Under the pieces are notes generated by a model. That model was not told the DNA's origin, searched no databases, and saw only the letters and a list, made by a program, of their open reading frames with translations. Below are positions 1-7,942 of a stretch of DNA of 15,733 nucleotides, piece by piece; within the stretch, counting starts at the first letter, position 1; each line of letters starts with the position of its first letter. This DNA is from Schlegelella_A sp031360885 (GTDB taxonomy: Bacteria > Pseudomonadota > Gammaproteobacteria > Burkholderiales > Burkholderiaceae_C). Made by a program: the position numbers and the translations under genes. Location: NCBI GenBank assembly GCA_031360885.1, contig JANMCC010000373.1, positions 1 to 15,733 on the forward strand. The letters run 5' to 3'.

Positions 1-1216
<1,216 letters not shown>

Positions 1217-1221
1217 GCGGC

Positions 1222-1240
1222 GTGGCGACAACGACGCCAC
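1222..1240 (+). other. Small hairpin in the ahcY-tlyA gap
   Basis: The 25-base gap contains GTGGCG (1222-1227) and CGCCAC (1235-1240), a perfect 6-bp stem with a 7-base loop, ending one base before the tlyA GTG start. No Shine-Dalgarno sequence and no T-run are visible, so it is not a standard terminator. It could tune translation of tlyA or limit read-through. In such GC-rich DNA a stem of this size can also occur by chance. Confidence 0.3.
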
Positions 1241-1241
1241 C

Positions 1242-1994
1242 GTGCGCGCCGATCTCCTGATCGTGCAGAGCGGACTGGCGCCGACGCGATCGGCCGCGCA
1301 GCGGCTGATCGCGACCGGCGCGGTGCGCTGGCTGGGCCCCACCGGCTGGGCGGTGCCGCACAAGGCGGGCGAAGACCTGCCCGACGGCTGCCGCCTCGAG
1401 GTGACCGACGACGCCGAGCTGCGCTTCGTCTCGCGCGGCGGGCTCAAGCTCGACGGCGCGCTCGCCCGGCTCGGCATCGAGGTCGCCGGCATGACCTGCC
1501 TCGACCTCGGCCAGAGCACCGGCGGCTTCACCGACGCGCTGCTGCAGCGCGGCGCCAAGCGCGTGGTCGGCGTCGACGTCGGCCATGGCCAGCTGCATCC
1601 GCGGCTCGCCGCCGACGAGCGCGTCACCGCGCTCGAGGGCGTGAACGCGCGCTACCTCGAGGCCGCGCAGCTTCCGGTCGAGCGCTTCGACCTGATCGTC
1701 GGCGACCTGTCCTTCATCTCGCTGACGCTGGTGCTGCCGGCGCTCGTGCCGCTGCTCGGCGAGGGGCACCTGCTGCTCCTCGTCAAGCCGCAGTTCGAGC
1801 TGCAGCCGGTCGACATCGGCAGCGGCGGCCAGGTCAAGACGCAGGCCGGCTACGGCCATGCCGAGAAGCGCCTGCGCAAGGCCGCGGCGACGAACGGGCT
1901 CGCGGTCCTCGACTGGTTCGACAGCGCCACGCCGGGCAGCGAAGGCGCGCGCGAGTTCTTTCTCCACGCCGTGCGCGCCGGCCAACGAGGTTAG
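1242..1994 (+). CDS. tlyA: TlyA-family rRNA 2'-O-methyltransferase (S4 plus FtsJ-like domain)
   Basis: This is a 250-residue protein with an N-terminal S4 RNA-binding domain (about residues 2-60, DLLIVQSGLAPTRSAAQRLI) and a Rossmann methyltransferase domain (about 63-246). The SAM site reads DLGQSTGGFTD (88-98). The K-D-K-E catalytic tetrad is present as K69 (SRGGLKL), D155 (GDLSF), K182 (LVKPQFE) and E238 (REFF). Characterised TlyA proteins methylate cytidine 2'-hydroxyls of 23S rRNA and, in longer forms, 16S rRNA, and that activity is inferred here. Some family positions differ: DLGQ instead of the more usual DVGA, and NARYL where TNIR is common. The GTG start at 1242 is chosen because it leaves the S4 domain complete and lies 25 bases after ahcY. 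metF follows after four bases, so translation is probably coupled. A haemolysin-like annotation is sometimes used for this family but is not supported by the motifs. Confidence 0.88.
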   Translation: MRADLLIVQSGLAPTRSAAQRLIATGAVRWLGPTGWAVPHKAGEDLPDGCRLEVTDDAELRFVSRGGLKLDGALARLGIEVAGMTCLDLGQSTGGFTDALLQRGAKRVVGVDVGHGQLHPRLAADERVTALEGVNARYLEAAQLPVERFDLIVGDLSFISLTLVLPALVPLLGEGHLLLLVKPQFELQPVDIGSGGQVKTQAGYGHAEKRLRKAAATNGLAVLDWFDSATPGSEGAREFFLHAVRAGQRG

Positions 1995-1998
1995 CTCC

Positions 1999-2841
1999 AT
2001 GACGACACTGCACATGCCCGTTCCGGTGAGCTTCGAGTTCTTCCCGCCGAACACGCCGGTCGGCAGCGAGAAGCTGAAGACCGTGGTGCAGGAGCTCGCC
2101 GCCGCCCAGCCCGAGTTCTTCAGCGTCACCTACGGCGCCGGCGGCGCCACCCGCGACAAGACGCTCTCGACCGTGGCCGATATCGCCGCGCTCGGCCATG
2201 CCGCCGCGCCGCATCTCTCGTGCGTCGGCTCCACCCGCGAGGGCATCGCCGAGATCCTCGCCACCTATCGCCGGCAGGAGATCCGCCGCCTGGTCGCGCT
2301 GCGCGGCGACCTGCCGAGCGGCACCGCCACCGCCGGCGAGTTCCGCTACGCGAGCGAGCTGATCGCCTTCATCCGCGAGAAGGAAGGCCGCGACTGGCAC
2401 ATCGAGGTCGCCGCCTATCCCGAATACCACCCGCAGGAACGGTACGCCAAGCGCGACCTGCAGCATTTCGCCGCCAAGGTGAAGGCCGGCGCCGATTCGG
2501 CGATCACCCAGTTCTTCTTCAACCCCGACGCCTACTTCCACTTCGTCGACGAGGTGCGCGCGCTCGGCGTCGAGGTGCCCATCGTTCCCGGCGTCATGCC
2601 GTTCCACAACTTCGCGAAGATCGCCCAGTTCGCGGCCCGCGACGGCATCGAGATCCCGCGCTGGGTGGCGCTGAAGATGGAAGGCTTCCTCGACGACGCG
2701 GCACAGGTCCGCGCCTTCGGCCTCGACGTCGTCGAGCGCCTCTGCCGGCGCCTCGTCGAAGGCGGCGCGCCGGGCCTGCACTTCTACACGCTCAACCAGT
2801 CGGCGCTGACGCTGGAGATCTGCCGCCGGCTGGCCTCCTGA
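1999..2841 (+). CDS. metF: 5,10-methylenetetrahydrofolate reductase
   Basis: This flavoenzyme reduces 5,10-methylene-THF to 5-methyl-THF, the methyl donor for methionine synthesis. The 280-residue protein is a single TIM-barrel domain of usual bacterial length, without the SAM-binding regulatory domain of eukaryotic enzymes. Landmarks are SFEFFPP with the acid-base glutamate E13, SVTYGAGGATRDKT (42-55), LRGDLP with D104 near the flavin, VAAYPEYHP (137-145), ITQFFF with substrate-site Q171, VPGVMP and the C-terminal HFYTLN. The ATG at 1999 is preferred over a second ATG at 2014 because GAGG (1987-1990) lies 8 bases upstream. It begins four bases after the tlyA stop. With ahcY and tlyA it links methyl supply to recycling of the methylation by-product. 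The next gene is convergent. The identification is secure. Confidence 0.96.
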   Translation: MTTLHMPVPVSFEFFPPNTPVGSEKLKTVVQELAAAQPEFFSVTYGAGGATRDKTLSTVADIAALGHAAAPHLSCVGSTREGIAEILATYRRQEIRRLVALRGDLPSGTATAGEFRYASELIAFIREKEGRDWHIEVAAYPEYHPQERYAKRDLQHFAAKVKAGADSAITQFFFNPDAYFHFVDEVRALGVEVPIVPGVMPFHNFAKIAQFAARDGIEIPRWVALKMEGFLDDAAQVRAFGLDVVERLCRRLVEGGAPGLHFYTLNQSALTLEICRRLAS

Positions 2842-2850
2842 TCGCAGCCG

Positions 2851-2869
2851 CGGCCCCGGCTCAGGGCCG
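2851..2869. terminator. Possible bidirectional hairpin between convergent metF and glycosyltransferase genes
   Basis: CGGCCC (2851-2856) and GGGCCG (2864-2869) form a perfect 6-bp stem around a 7-base loop. It lies just after the metF stop and overlaps the last codons of the convergent gene, a reasonable place for a shared terminator. No T-run follows on either strand, so intrinsic termination is uncertain. Confidence 0.3.
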
Positions 2870-3694
2870 GCGCTGCTTCCAGTAGGCCTCGTCGCGCTCG
2901 GCGACGAGGTCGCCGGCGCGGCTCGCGCCTTCGGCCTTGCGGTCGCCCTTCAGGTGGTCCATGAATCGGCCGAGGCGCGAGTTGATGAGGACGTGCGAGC
3001 CGCGCGTTCCCGCGCCTTCGGCAATGTCGTGGATGCGGGCGCCGCGCCGCTCGGCGCGCGCGCGCACCACGTCGAACAGCCAGGAGTCGTGGTACTCGGG
3101 CTCCGCGAACAGCAGGTCCTGGTCGTACATCGCCGCGAACTCCGACAGGATCTCGCGCGTCTCGGGCCGCGCGAGGTTGTAGGCGACGAATCCGCACTCG
3201 CTGAAGTCGGGGCGGCGCAGGCACGCCAGGGCGCTGTCGGCCGGCGCCAGGCTCTCGAGCTCGGCGAGGCCGACGTCGGCGAAGAAGACGCTGTCGGCGT
3301 CGATCCAGATCAGGACATCGGCGTCGCTGCGCCGGGCGGCGTCGAAGATCGCGTAGCACTTGTGCGCGAAGCGCACGGCGTCCCAGCGGAAGCGCTCGCC
3401 GCGGCGCACGACCGGAAGCGCCATCGTCCACGGCCCGATCCGCCAGGGTCGCGCCCGGCCGTGCGCCAGCACGTTGCCGGCGTGGCGCGCCTTGAAGCCC
3501 TTCAGGCCCGGCGAGACCGCCTCGAGGTCGTGCGCTTCGAGGCGCGCCGAGTCGGGCGGGGGCTCGAAGCCCTCGTGGTACAGGAGGAGGCGCACCTCCG
3601 CGGGCCAGTGCGCGAGAAAGCCCTGCACCATCGCCCGGCCATAGGCTTTCCAGCCGGCGGCGTGGCACGTCGTGACGACGGCGAAGCGGCGCAC
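2861..3694 (-). CDS. Putative GT-A-type glycosyltransferase with a DxD motif
   Basis: This 277-residue protein begins with a Rossmann-like first strand (RFAVVTTCH, residues 3-11) and carries a metal-binding DxD motif in WIDADSVFF (D132, D134). That motif is the hallmark of GT-A nucleotide-sugar transferases. Later conserved-looking blocks are SECGFVAYNL (165-174) and EYHDSWLFD (200-208), the latter resembling the acceptor and catalytic region of related enzymes. No signal peptide or membrane segment is visible, so it should act on the cytoplasmic face. The GTG at 3694 is chosen because it keeps the first beta strand and starts five bases after the acyltransferase stop. No Shine-Dalgarno sequence is seen, which fits translational coupling. 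The pairing with an LpxL-type acyltransferase suggests a sugar transfer to a lipid A-like or other acylated acceptor. I cannot name the family number or the sugar. Confidence 0.7.
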   Translation of the reverse strand: MRRFAVVTTCHAAGWKAYGRAMVQGFLAHWPAEVRLLLYHEGFEPPPDSARLEAHDLEAVSPGLKGFKARHAGNVLAHGRARPWRIGPWTMALPVVRRGERFRWDAVRFAHKCYAIFDAARRSDADVLIWIDADSVFFADVGLAELESLAPADSALACLRRPDFSECGFVAYNLARPETREILSEFAAMYDQDLLFAEPEYHDSWLFDVVRARAERRGARIHDIAEGAGTRGSHVLINSRLGRFMDHLKGDRKAEGASRAGDLVAERDEAYWKQRRP

Positions 3695-3699
3695 TGCGG

Positions 3700-4653
3700 C
3701 TACCGCCGATCGTCGGATGCGAGCGGAAACCGGCGCCAGCGCCGGTGGTGCCAGCTCCAGCCCTGCGGGTTGCGCAGGATCAGCGCTTCGCACACGCGCA
3801 GCATGGCCTCGGCATCGGCCTCGAGGCTCGCGCCGCGCTCGCGCGCGATCGGCGGCTCGATCGCGAAGCGCCAACGCGGCCGCGCCGCGACCAGGGCCAC
3901 CGGCAGCACCGGCGCATCGGCATGGCGGGCGAGCTGCGCCGGCCCCATCGGCATCGGCATGTCCTTGCCGAGGAAGCGGAACACGGTGCCGTCGCGCGCC
4001 TTCTTCGTGCCCTGGTCGGCCATGACGCAGACGACGCGATTGCGGCGCAACGCGTCGAGCATCCTGCCGTAGGCCTTGAGGCCGTCGGTCGCGAGGATCC
4101 CTTCGATGCCGTAGAACGCCAGGCCGCGCTGGAACAGGCCCGCGTCCATCATGCGCGACTCGCGGTAGACCATGCTCACCGGAACCCCGGCGGCGGCGAG
4201 GCGAACGACCATCAGCGCCGCGTTGCCCGAGTGGCCGGGCAACAGGATCGCGCCGCGGCCGGCGGCGAGCGCCTGCTGCAAGGTCTCGACGCCCTCGACC
4301 TCGACCTGCGCGAGCAACATCGCCTCGTCCTGGCGGTGGTCCAGCATCTTCAGGACCTCGAGGACGGCGGCGTCGTTGCTCCGGTACGCCTCGCGCATCT
4401 GCGCCTTCACCGCCGGGTCGCCGGCCGGGCGCCCGAGCAGGGCCGCGAGCTCGCGCACCATGCGCCGCCGGGGCGCGAAGGCGAGGCGGAACTGCAGCTC
4501 GCCGAGCCAGCCGCCCAGGGTGCGCAGCCGCTCGAAGCGAACGCTGCGCACCAGCGCTCGACAGGCGAGGAATTGCAGCCGGGCGCGGCTGCGCTCGAGG
4601 CGAAGCGCGAGCGGAACCGCAGGCAGGACGGGCGCGGGAGGAGGCGATGTCAT
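3700..4653 (-). CDS. LpxL/HtrB-type lysophospholipid acyltransferase family protein with altered active site
   Basis: The family transfers acyl chains from acyl-ACP to lipid A precursors or other glycolipids at the inner membrane. This 317-residue protein shows the usual landmarks: GAILLPGHSGN (134-144) at the catalytic block, VYRESRMMDAG (162-172), MADQGTKKARDGTVFRFLG (211-229), GPAQLARHADAPVLPVAL (237-254) and the C-terminal PQGWSWHHRRW (296-306). The catalytic motif is normally HX4(D/E), but here H141 is followed at position 146 by alanine (HSGNAA), so the acidic partner is missing from its place. The protein may use another acid, have a changed reaction, or have lost acyltransferase activity. 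There is no clear N-terminal membrane helix. It is the first gene of a two-gene minus-strand unit with the glycosyltransferase ending at 2861, and it is divergent from the GT8-like gene at 4720. Confidence 0.85.
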   Translation of the reverse strand: MTSPPPAPVLPAVPLALRLERSRARLQFLACRALVRSVRFERLRTLGGWLGELQFRLAFAPRRRMVRELAALLGRPAGDPAVKAQMREAYRSNDAAVLEVLKMLDHRQDEAMLLAQVEVEGVETLQQALAAGRGAILLPGHSGNAALMVVRLAAAGVPVSMVYRESRMMDAGLFQRGLAFYGIEGILATDGLKAYGRMLDALRRNRVVCVMADQGTKKARDGTVFRFLGKDMPMPMGPAQLARHADAPVLPVALVAARPRWRFAIEPPIARERGASLEADAEAMLRVCEALILRNPQGWSWHHRRWRRFPLASDDRR

Positions 4654-4719
4654 CGGCAGCGAATATAGGGTGAAGGCAGGGCGGCGAACGCGGCCAGGTC
4701 GCGCCTATGATCACGCCGC
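4654..4719. promoter_or_regulatory. Compact divergent promoter region between the acyltransferase and GT8-like genes
   Basis: This 66-base gap separates two divergent start codons. On the plus strand TATGAT (4706-4711) resembles a sigma70 -10 box and ends eight bases before the ATG at 4720. On the minus strand TATATT (4667 to 4662) also ends eight bases before its ATG at 4653. Sequences 17 bases upstream are poor -35 matches on both sides. If these are real -10 boxes, both transcripts would start at or within a few bases of the ATG and be nearly leaderless, which agrees with the absence of Shine-Dalgarno sequences. Confidence 0.45.
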
Positions 4720-5604
4720 ATGAACCCGAGCACCGGCGCCGACGTCGTGCGCATCTTCGTCGGCTGCGATCCGAACGACTGCGATCTCGAGCAGATGATG
4801 GTGCTCGAGTATTCGCTGCGCAAGCATGCAAGCCTGCCGCTCGAGATCCACTGGATGCGGCTCTCGACCGATCGGCGGAGCCCCTGGTTCAGCGAGCCGG
4901 CTGCCGGCGCGGGCTGGCGGACCGAGCGCTGGGCCACGCCCTTCTCCGGCTTCCGCTGGGCGGTTCCCGCGGCCTGCGGGTTCGAAGGCCGGGCGATCTA
5001 CATGGACACCGACATCCTCGCCCTCGGCGACATCGCCGAGCTGTGGCGGGCCCCTCTCGCCAGGCCGGCCGTCGTGCTCGCCCGGACGGAGTCGCGCTCG
5101 TTGCGCTTCTGCGTCTCGCTCTGGGACTGCGCCGCGGCCCGCGCTCACCTGCCGGCACTCGAATCGCTGCAATCCGACCCCGAAAGCCATGGGCGATGCA
5201 CGCGCTACTTCGCGAGCCATCGCGAGGCCGTGGGAGAGATCGACCCGTCCTTCAATTGCATCGACGGCGAAGGCCTGCCGCTCGATCGCATCCGCCTGCT
5301 CCACTACTCGGACATGGGAACGCAGTTCTCGCACCGGCACGCGCTCGCCCGGCTGGCAGGCGAAGGCAAGGCGCACTGGTTCGACGGCGAGGTGCTGCCG
5401 CATCCGCGCGCCGACCTCACCGCCCTCTTCGACCACACCCTCGACGCAGCCCTCGCCAGCGGATTGCGACTCGACGACTACAGCAATCCCTCGCCGTTCG
5501 GCGCCCTGGTCAAGAAGTCCGAGCGCCACCACCGCGGCAACCGGACGACGCGGCCCACGCTCACTGATCGGGCGAGGCAATTCTTTGGTGTCGGGACCGA
5601 CTGA
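4720..5604 (+). CDS. GT8-like glycosyltransferase
   Basis: This 294-residue protein opens with RIFVGCDPND (11-20), a typical GT8 nucleotide-binding first strand. It continues with a segment that reads like the donor-binding helix (LEQMMVLEYSLRKHA, 23-37) and has the metal-binding DxD in IYMDTDILALGDIAELW (D96, D98). FNCIDGEGLPL (179-188) and LLHYSDM (193-199) follow, the latter matching the C-terminal His block of GT8 enzymes. The last 60 or so residues are basic and less conserved-looking. No signal peptide is visible, so it is probably cytoplasmic or peripherally attached to the membrane. GT8 enzymes include the LPS core galactosyl- and glucosyltransferases, which suits the neighbouring acyltransferase, but the donor sugar cannot be read from the sequence. 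The ATG at 4720 keeps the first strand. The downstream gene probably overlaps its last 17 bases, indicating a two-gene operon. Confidence 0.75.
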   Translation: MNPSTGADVVRIFVGCDPNDCDLEQMMVLEYSLRKHASLPLEIHWMRLSTDRRSPWFSEPAAGAGWRTERWATPFSGFRWAVPAACGFEGRAIYMDTDILALGDIAELWRAPLARPAVVLARTESRSLRFCVSLWDCAAARAHLPALESLQSDPESHGRCTRYFASHREAVGEIDPSFNCIDGEGLPLDRIRLLHYSDMGTQFSHRHALARLAGEGKAHWFDGEVLPHPRADLTALFDHTLDAALASGLRLDDYSNPSPFGALVKKSERHHRGNRTTRPTLTDRARQFFGVGTD

Positions 5605-6886
5605 CGCCGATCTCTCGCCCGGCCGCGCGCAGCGCGGCCCGATGGCGGTGGACGAGCGGGGCCGCCCCGGGCCTGTCGAGCGCGAGCCGATCCGCTGCGG
5701 CTTTCTCTTCAACCACGACCAGCTCCACCAGATGGCGCACAGCGCGCCCATCGCCTTCGAGCTGATGCGCATGACGCCCTCGGTCCGGGTGAGCCTGCTG
5801 GCGACGACGCTGCCGCAGTTCGAGTACCTGCAGGGGGCGCTCACCCGGCTCGGCCTGCCCCAGGACGACCTGCACCTGATCCGCCTGCCGGCGTGGCTCT
5901 CGGGCATTGCCGGCGCGCTCGATCCGCTGGTGCCGTTCTCGCGCGTGGCGAGCCTGTTCGCGCATCGCGACGAGTTCCGGCGCATGGACGTGCTCGTGGC
6001 GCCGGAGAAGACGAGCCTGCTGCTGCGTTCGGGTGCCGGCCTGAAGTCGCTCAAGTTCGTGCACACCCGGCACGGGGCGGGCGACCGGGAGATCGGCTTC
6101 GACAGGAGCAGCGGCAAGTTCGACCTGGTGCTGATGTCGGGGGAGAAAATCCGCGACCGCCTGCAGTCCGCCGGCCTGATCAGCGCCGGGGGCTACGCGA
6201 TCATCGGCTATCCGAAGTTCGACTTCTGTGCCGCGGCGGCGACGCGCCCGCGCCTGTTCGACAACGACCGTCCGACAGTGCTCTACAACCCGCATTGCTC
6301 GCCGCGCCTCTCGTCCTGGTTCGAGGACGGCCTGAAGGTGCTCGAGGCTTTCCGCCACTCGGGCAAGTACAACCTCGTCTTCGCGCCGCACGTGATGCTG
6401 TTTCGCAAGCGCATGCAGATCTCGCTCAAGCCGTTTCGCGTCGCGCGCACCGGCAGCATCCCCGCGCCATACCTCGAGTGCCCGCACATCCTGGTCGACC
6501 TCGGCAGCGAGCGCAGCAACGACATGACCTACACCGAGGCCGCCGACCTGTATCTGGGCGACGTGAGCAGCCAGGTCTACGAATTCCTGCGCCGGCCGCG
6601 GCCGTGCGCGTTCATCGACTCGCATGCCTCGGCCTGGCAGGGCGACAGCAACTACCAGCACTGGAACTGCGGCCCGGTGCTCGAGGGCGCCGACAACCTG
6701 CTGCCGGCGATCGACGCCGCGTTCGCCAGCCATGCCGATTACGCGGCGGCGCAGCGCAGCCTGTTCGCCTACAGCATCGACATCCGCGAGACGCCGTCGT
6801 CGCGGCGCGGCGCCGAGGCGATCCTCAGCTTCGTGCGCCGCACCTTCCCGCAGCGCGCCCCGGTGCTCGAGCCGGTTCCCGGCTGA
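5588..6886 (+). CDS. CDP-glycerol glycerophosphotransferase-like GT-B protein
   Basis: Two blocks resemble the TagB/TagF-type CDP-glycerol glycerophosphotransferases. HTRHGAGDRE (from residue 159) corresponds to the family's catalytic HG block. DMTYTEAADLYLGDVSSQVYEF (from about 312) corresponds to the segment where a nucleotide-binding DxSS precedes an aromatic-acidic pair. APHVMLF and IIGYPKFD fit the GT-B second domain. The natural substrate could be glycerol phosphate, another polyol phosphate or a sugar. The GTG at 5588 (432 residues) is preferred because GAGG (5574-5577) lies 10 bases upstream and G/C third positions continue (15 of 18 codons) between 5588 and 5641. The alternative is the ATG at 5642 (414 residues), which lacks a Shine-Dalgarno sequence and sits two bases after a hairpin. 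No membrane segment is seen. Such proteins are best known from Gram-positive teichoic acid synthesis, so one beside an LpxL-like gene is notable. Confidence 0.65.
   Translation: MSGPTDADLSPGRAQRGPMAVDERGRPGPVEREPIRCGFLFNHDQLHQMAHSAPIAFELMRMTPSVRVSLLATTLPQFEYLQGALTRLGLPQDDLHLIRLPAWLSGIAGALDPLVPFSRVASLFAHRDEFRRMDVLVAPEKTSLLLRSGAGLKSLKFVHTRHGAGDREIGFDRSSGKFDLVLMSGEKIRDRLQSAGLISAGGYAIIGYPKFDFCAAAATRPRLFDNDRPTVLYNPHCSPRLSSWFEDGLKVLEAFRHSGKYNLVFAPHVMLFRKRMQISLKPFRVARTGSIPAPYLECPHILVDLGSERSNDMTYTEAADLYLGDVSSQVYEFLRRPRPCAFIDSHASAWQGDSNYQHWNCGPVLEGADNLLPAIDAAFASHADYAAAQRSLFAYSIDIRETPSSRRGAEAILSFVRRTFPQRAPVLEPVPG
5621..5639 (+). other. Strong GC hairpin at the junction of the two plus-strand transferase genes
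   Basis: GGCCGCGC (5621-5628) and GCGCGGCC (5632-5639) are perfect reverse complements separated by GCA, an 8-bp all-GC stem. It lies 16 bases after the GT8-like stop codon and two bases before the ATG at 5642. No T-run follows. It could slow ribosomes, reduce read-through, or block initiation at 5642 and so favour the GTG at 5588. Confidence 0.45.
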
Positions 6887-6913
6887 GCCCGCGCCGGAGC
6901 GGCCCTTCCGGTC

Positions 6914-7942
6914 TCACGCCGGCGAGTCCAGCAGCGCGCGGATCCGCGCCGCGGTCCGGCTGAGGTCGTCGTCGAGCGCAGCGTCGTAGGGCAGGACCGG
7001 ATCGGAGCGCCCGAGCAGGCCGATGTGCCCGGCGCGAGCGAGGCCGTCGATCCAGCGTGTCGTGTCGACGTCGCCGGCGACCCGGCCGGAAGCGATCAGC
7101 GCGCGCGGCACCGCGCGGCGCAAGCGGCGCATCAGGCGGCGGTGCGGCGGCGCGACCGGCCGCGCCACCCAGAGCGGCTTGGCGCTCCGCCAGCACTCGG
7201 CGATCATCGACGCCGAGTCGCCGGTGACGATCAGCGCGTCGGCCAGGCTCAGGTAGGCCGCATAGGGATTGGCCACCGCGCCCGCCGCGCCGAAGACGTG
7301 CAGCTCGCCCGGCGCGGTGAGCCGCTCGCGCAGCAGCGGCAGCGCTTCGGCGGGGGTGCGCGGGCTCGTCGTCACCAGCAGGCTGCCGTTGCCGGCCAGG
7401 GCGCGCGCGTTGGCCAGCGCGGCGATGCGTGCGAGCTCGCGTGGCTCGAGGCGAAAGCGCGTGGTGGGGCCGCCGACGATCAGCGCCGTCCAGGGCCGCG
7501 GCCACCCGGCGGCGCGCAGGCGCAGCGCCTCGGGCGCGTCCGCGGCGAGCGGCGGCGCCGGATTGAAGGGCATGCGGATCGACAGCACGTTGGCCGCCTC
7601 GACATAGCGGTCGGTCGGCATCGGCACGATCAGGTCGAGCGCGCCCACCGCCAGGCGCCGCGGCAAGCCGAGATGCACGAGGCGGGTGGCGCCGGCGCCG
7701 AGCTCGCGCAGCCGCAGCGCGGCCGCGAGCGTCTTGCCGAACGAGATCGCGAGGCGCGGCCAGGGCGGCTGCAAGGCGCTGAAATCGAAGCTGACGGCGC
7801 GGCCGGTGGGCGCCATGCGGGCGACCTGCAGCTCGCGCACCGGCATGCCCAAGGCCGCGGCCACGGCGCGCTGCTGCGCCACCTCGCCGGCCCGGTTGCC
7901 GGTGAGCAACCAGACTTCACCGCTCGTCGAGGTGCTGCTCAA
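6914..7942 (-). CDS. ELM1-like family protein (formerly DUF1022), putative GT-B glycan enzyme
   Basis: This 342-residue protein belongs to the family named after plant mitochondrial fission factor ELM1, whose bacterial members resemble GT-B glycosyltransferases and often sit in LPS-type clusters. Visible features are VWLLTGNRAGEVAQ (10-23), AISFGKTLAAALRL (65-78), LIVGGPTTRFRL (154-165) and the nucleotide-site-like ALIVTGDSASMIAECW (236-251), which is the family signature. It lacks a signal peptide or membrane helix. The start is taken as TTG at 7942, overlapping the deacetylase stop in the sequence TTGA. No other in-frame start keeps the first beta strand. This stop-start overlap implies translational coupling with the deacetylase. 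It is the last gene of a minus-strand run and converges with the CDP-glycerol transferase-like gene. No reaction can be assigned from the sequence alone, and mitochondrial fission is not relevant in a bacterium. Confidence 0.8.
   Translation of the reverse strand: MSSTSTSGEVWLLTGNRAGEVAQQRAVAAALGMPVRELQVARMAPTGRAVSFDFSALQPPWPRLAISFGKTLAAALRLRELGAGATRLVHLGLPRRLAVGALDLIVPMPTDRYVEAANVLSIRMPFNPAPPLAADAPEALRLRAAGWPRPWTALIVGGPTTRFRLEPRELARIAALANARALAGNGSLLVTTSPRTPAEALPLLRERLTAPGELHVFGAAGAVANPYAAYLSLADALIVTGDSASMIAECWRSAKPLWVARPVAPPHRRLMRRLRRAVPRALIASGRVAGDVDTTRWIDGLARAGHIGLLGRSDPVLPYDAALDDDLSRTAARIRALLDSPA

Noticed and set aside
1217..1241. Possible riboswitch or intrinsic terminator before tlyA
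   Set aside because: The gap is only 25 bases and shows a single 6-bp stem without a T-run, far too small for a SAM or SAH riboswitch. An SAH riboswitch, if present, would precede ahcY outside the window.
2954..4668. Long plus-strand open frames opposite the acyltransferase and glycosyltransferase genes
   Set aside because: The translations are rich in Arg, Ala and Gly with no recognisable motif, while the minus strand encodes clear families with preserved motifs. They are shadows.
6887..6913. Possible bidirectional terminator between the convergent GT-B and ELM1-like genes
   Set aside because: CCGGA (6894-6898) and TCCGG (6907-6911) form only a 5-bp stem, and no T-run follows on either strand. 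This is within chance expectation for such GC-rich DNA.
7940..7942. Chance that the ELM1-like gene is truncated because it lacks an ATG
   Set aside because: The frame is open and complete, a TTG start overlaps the upstream stop, and the protein starts at the normal first beta strand. An alternative start codon is the simpler explanation.
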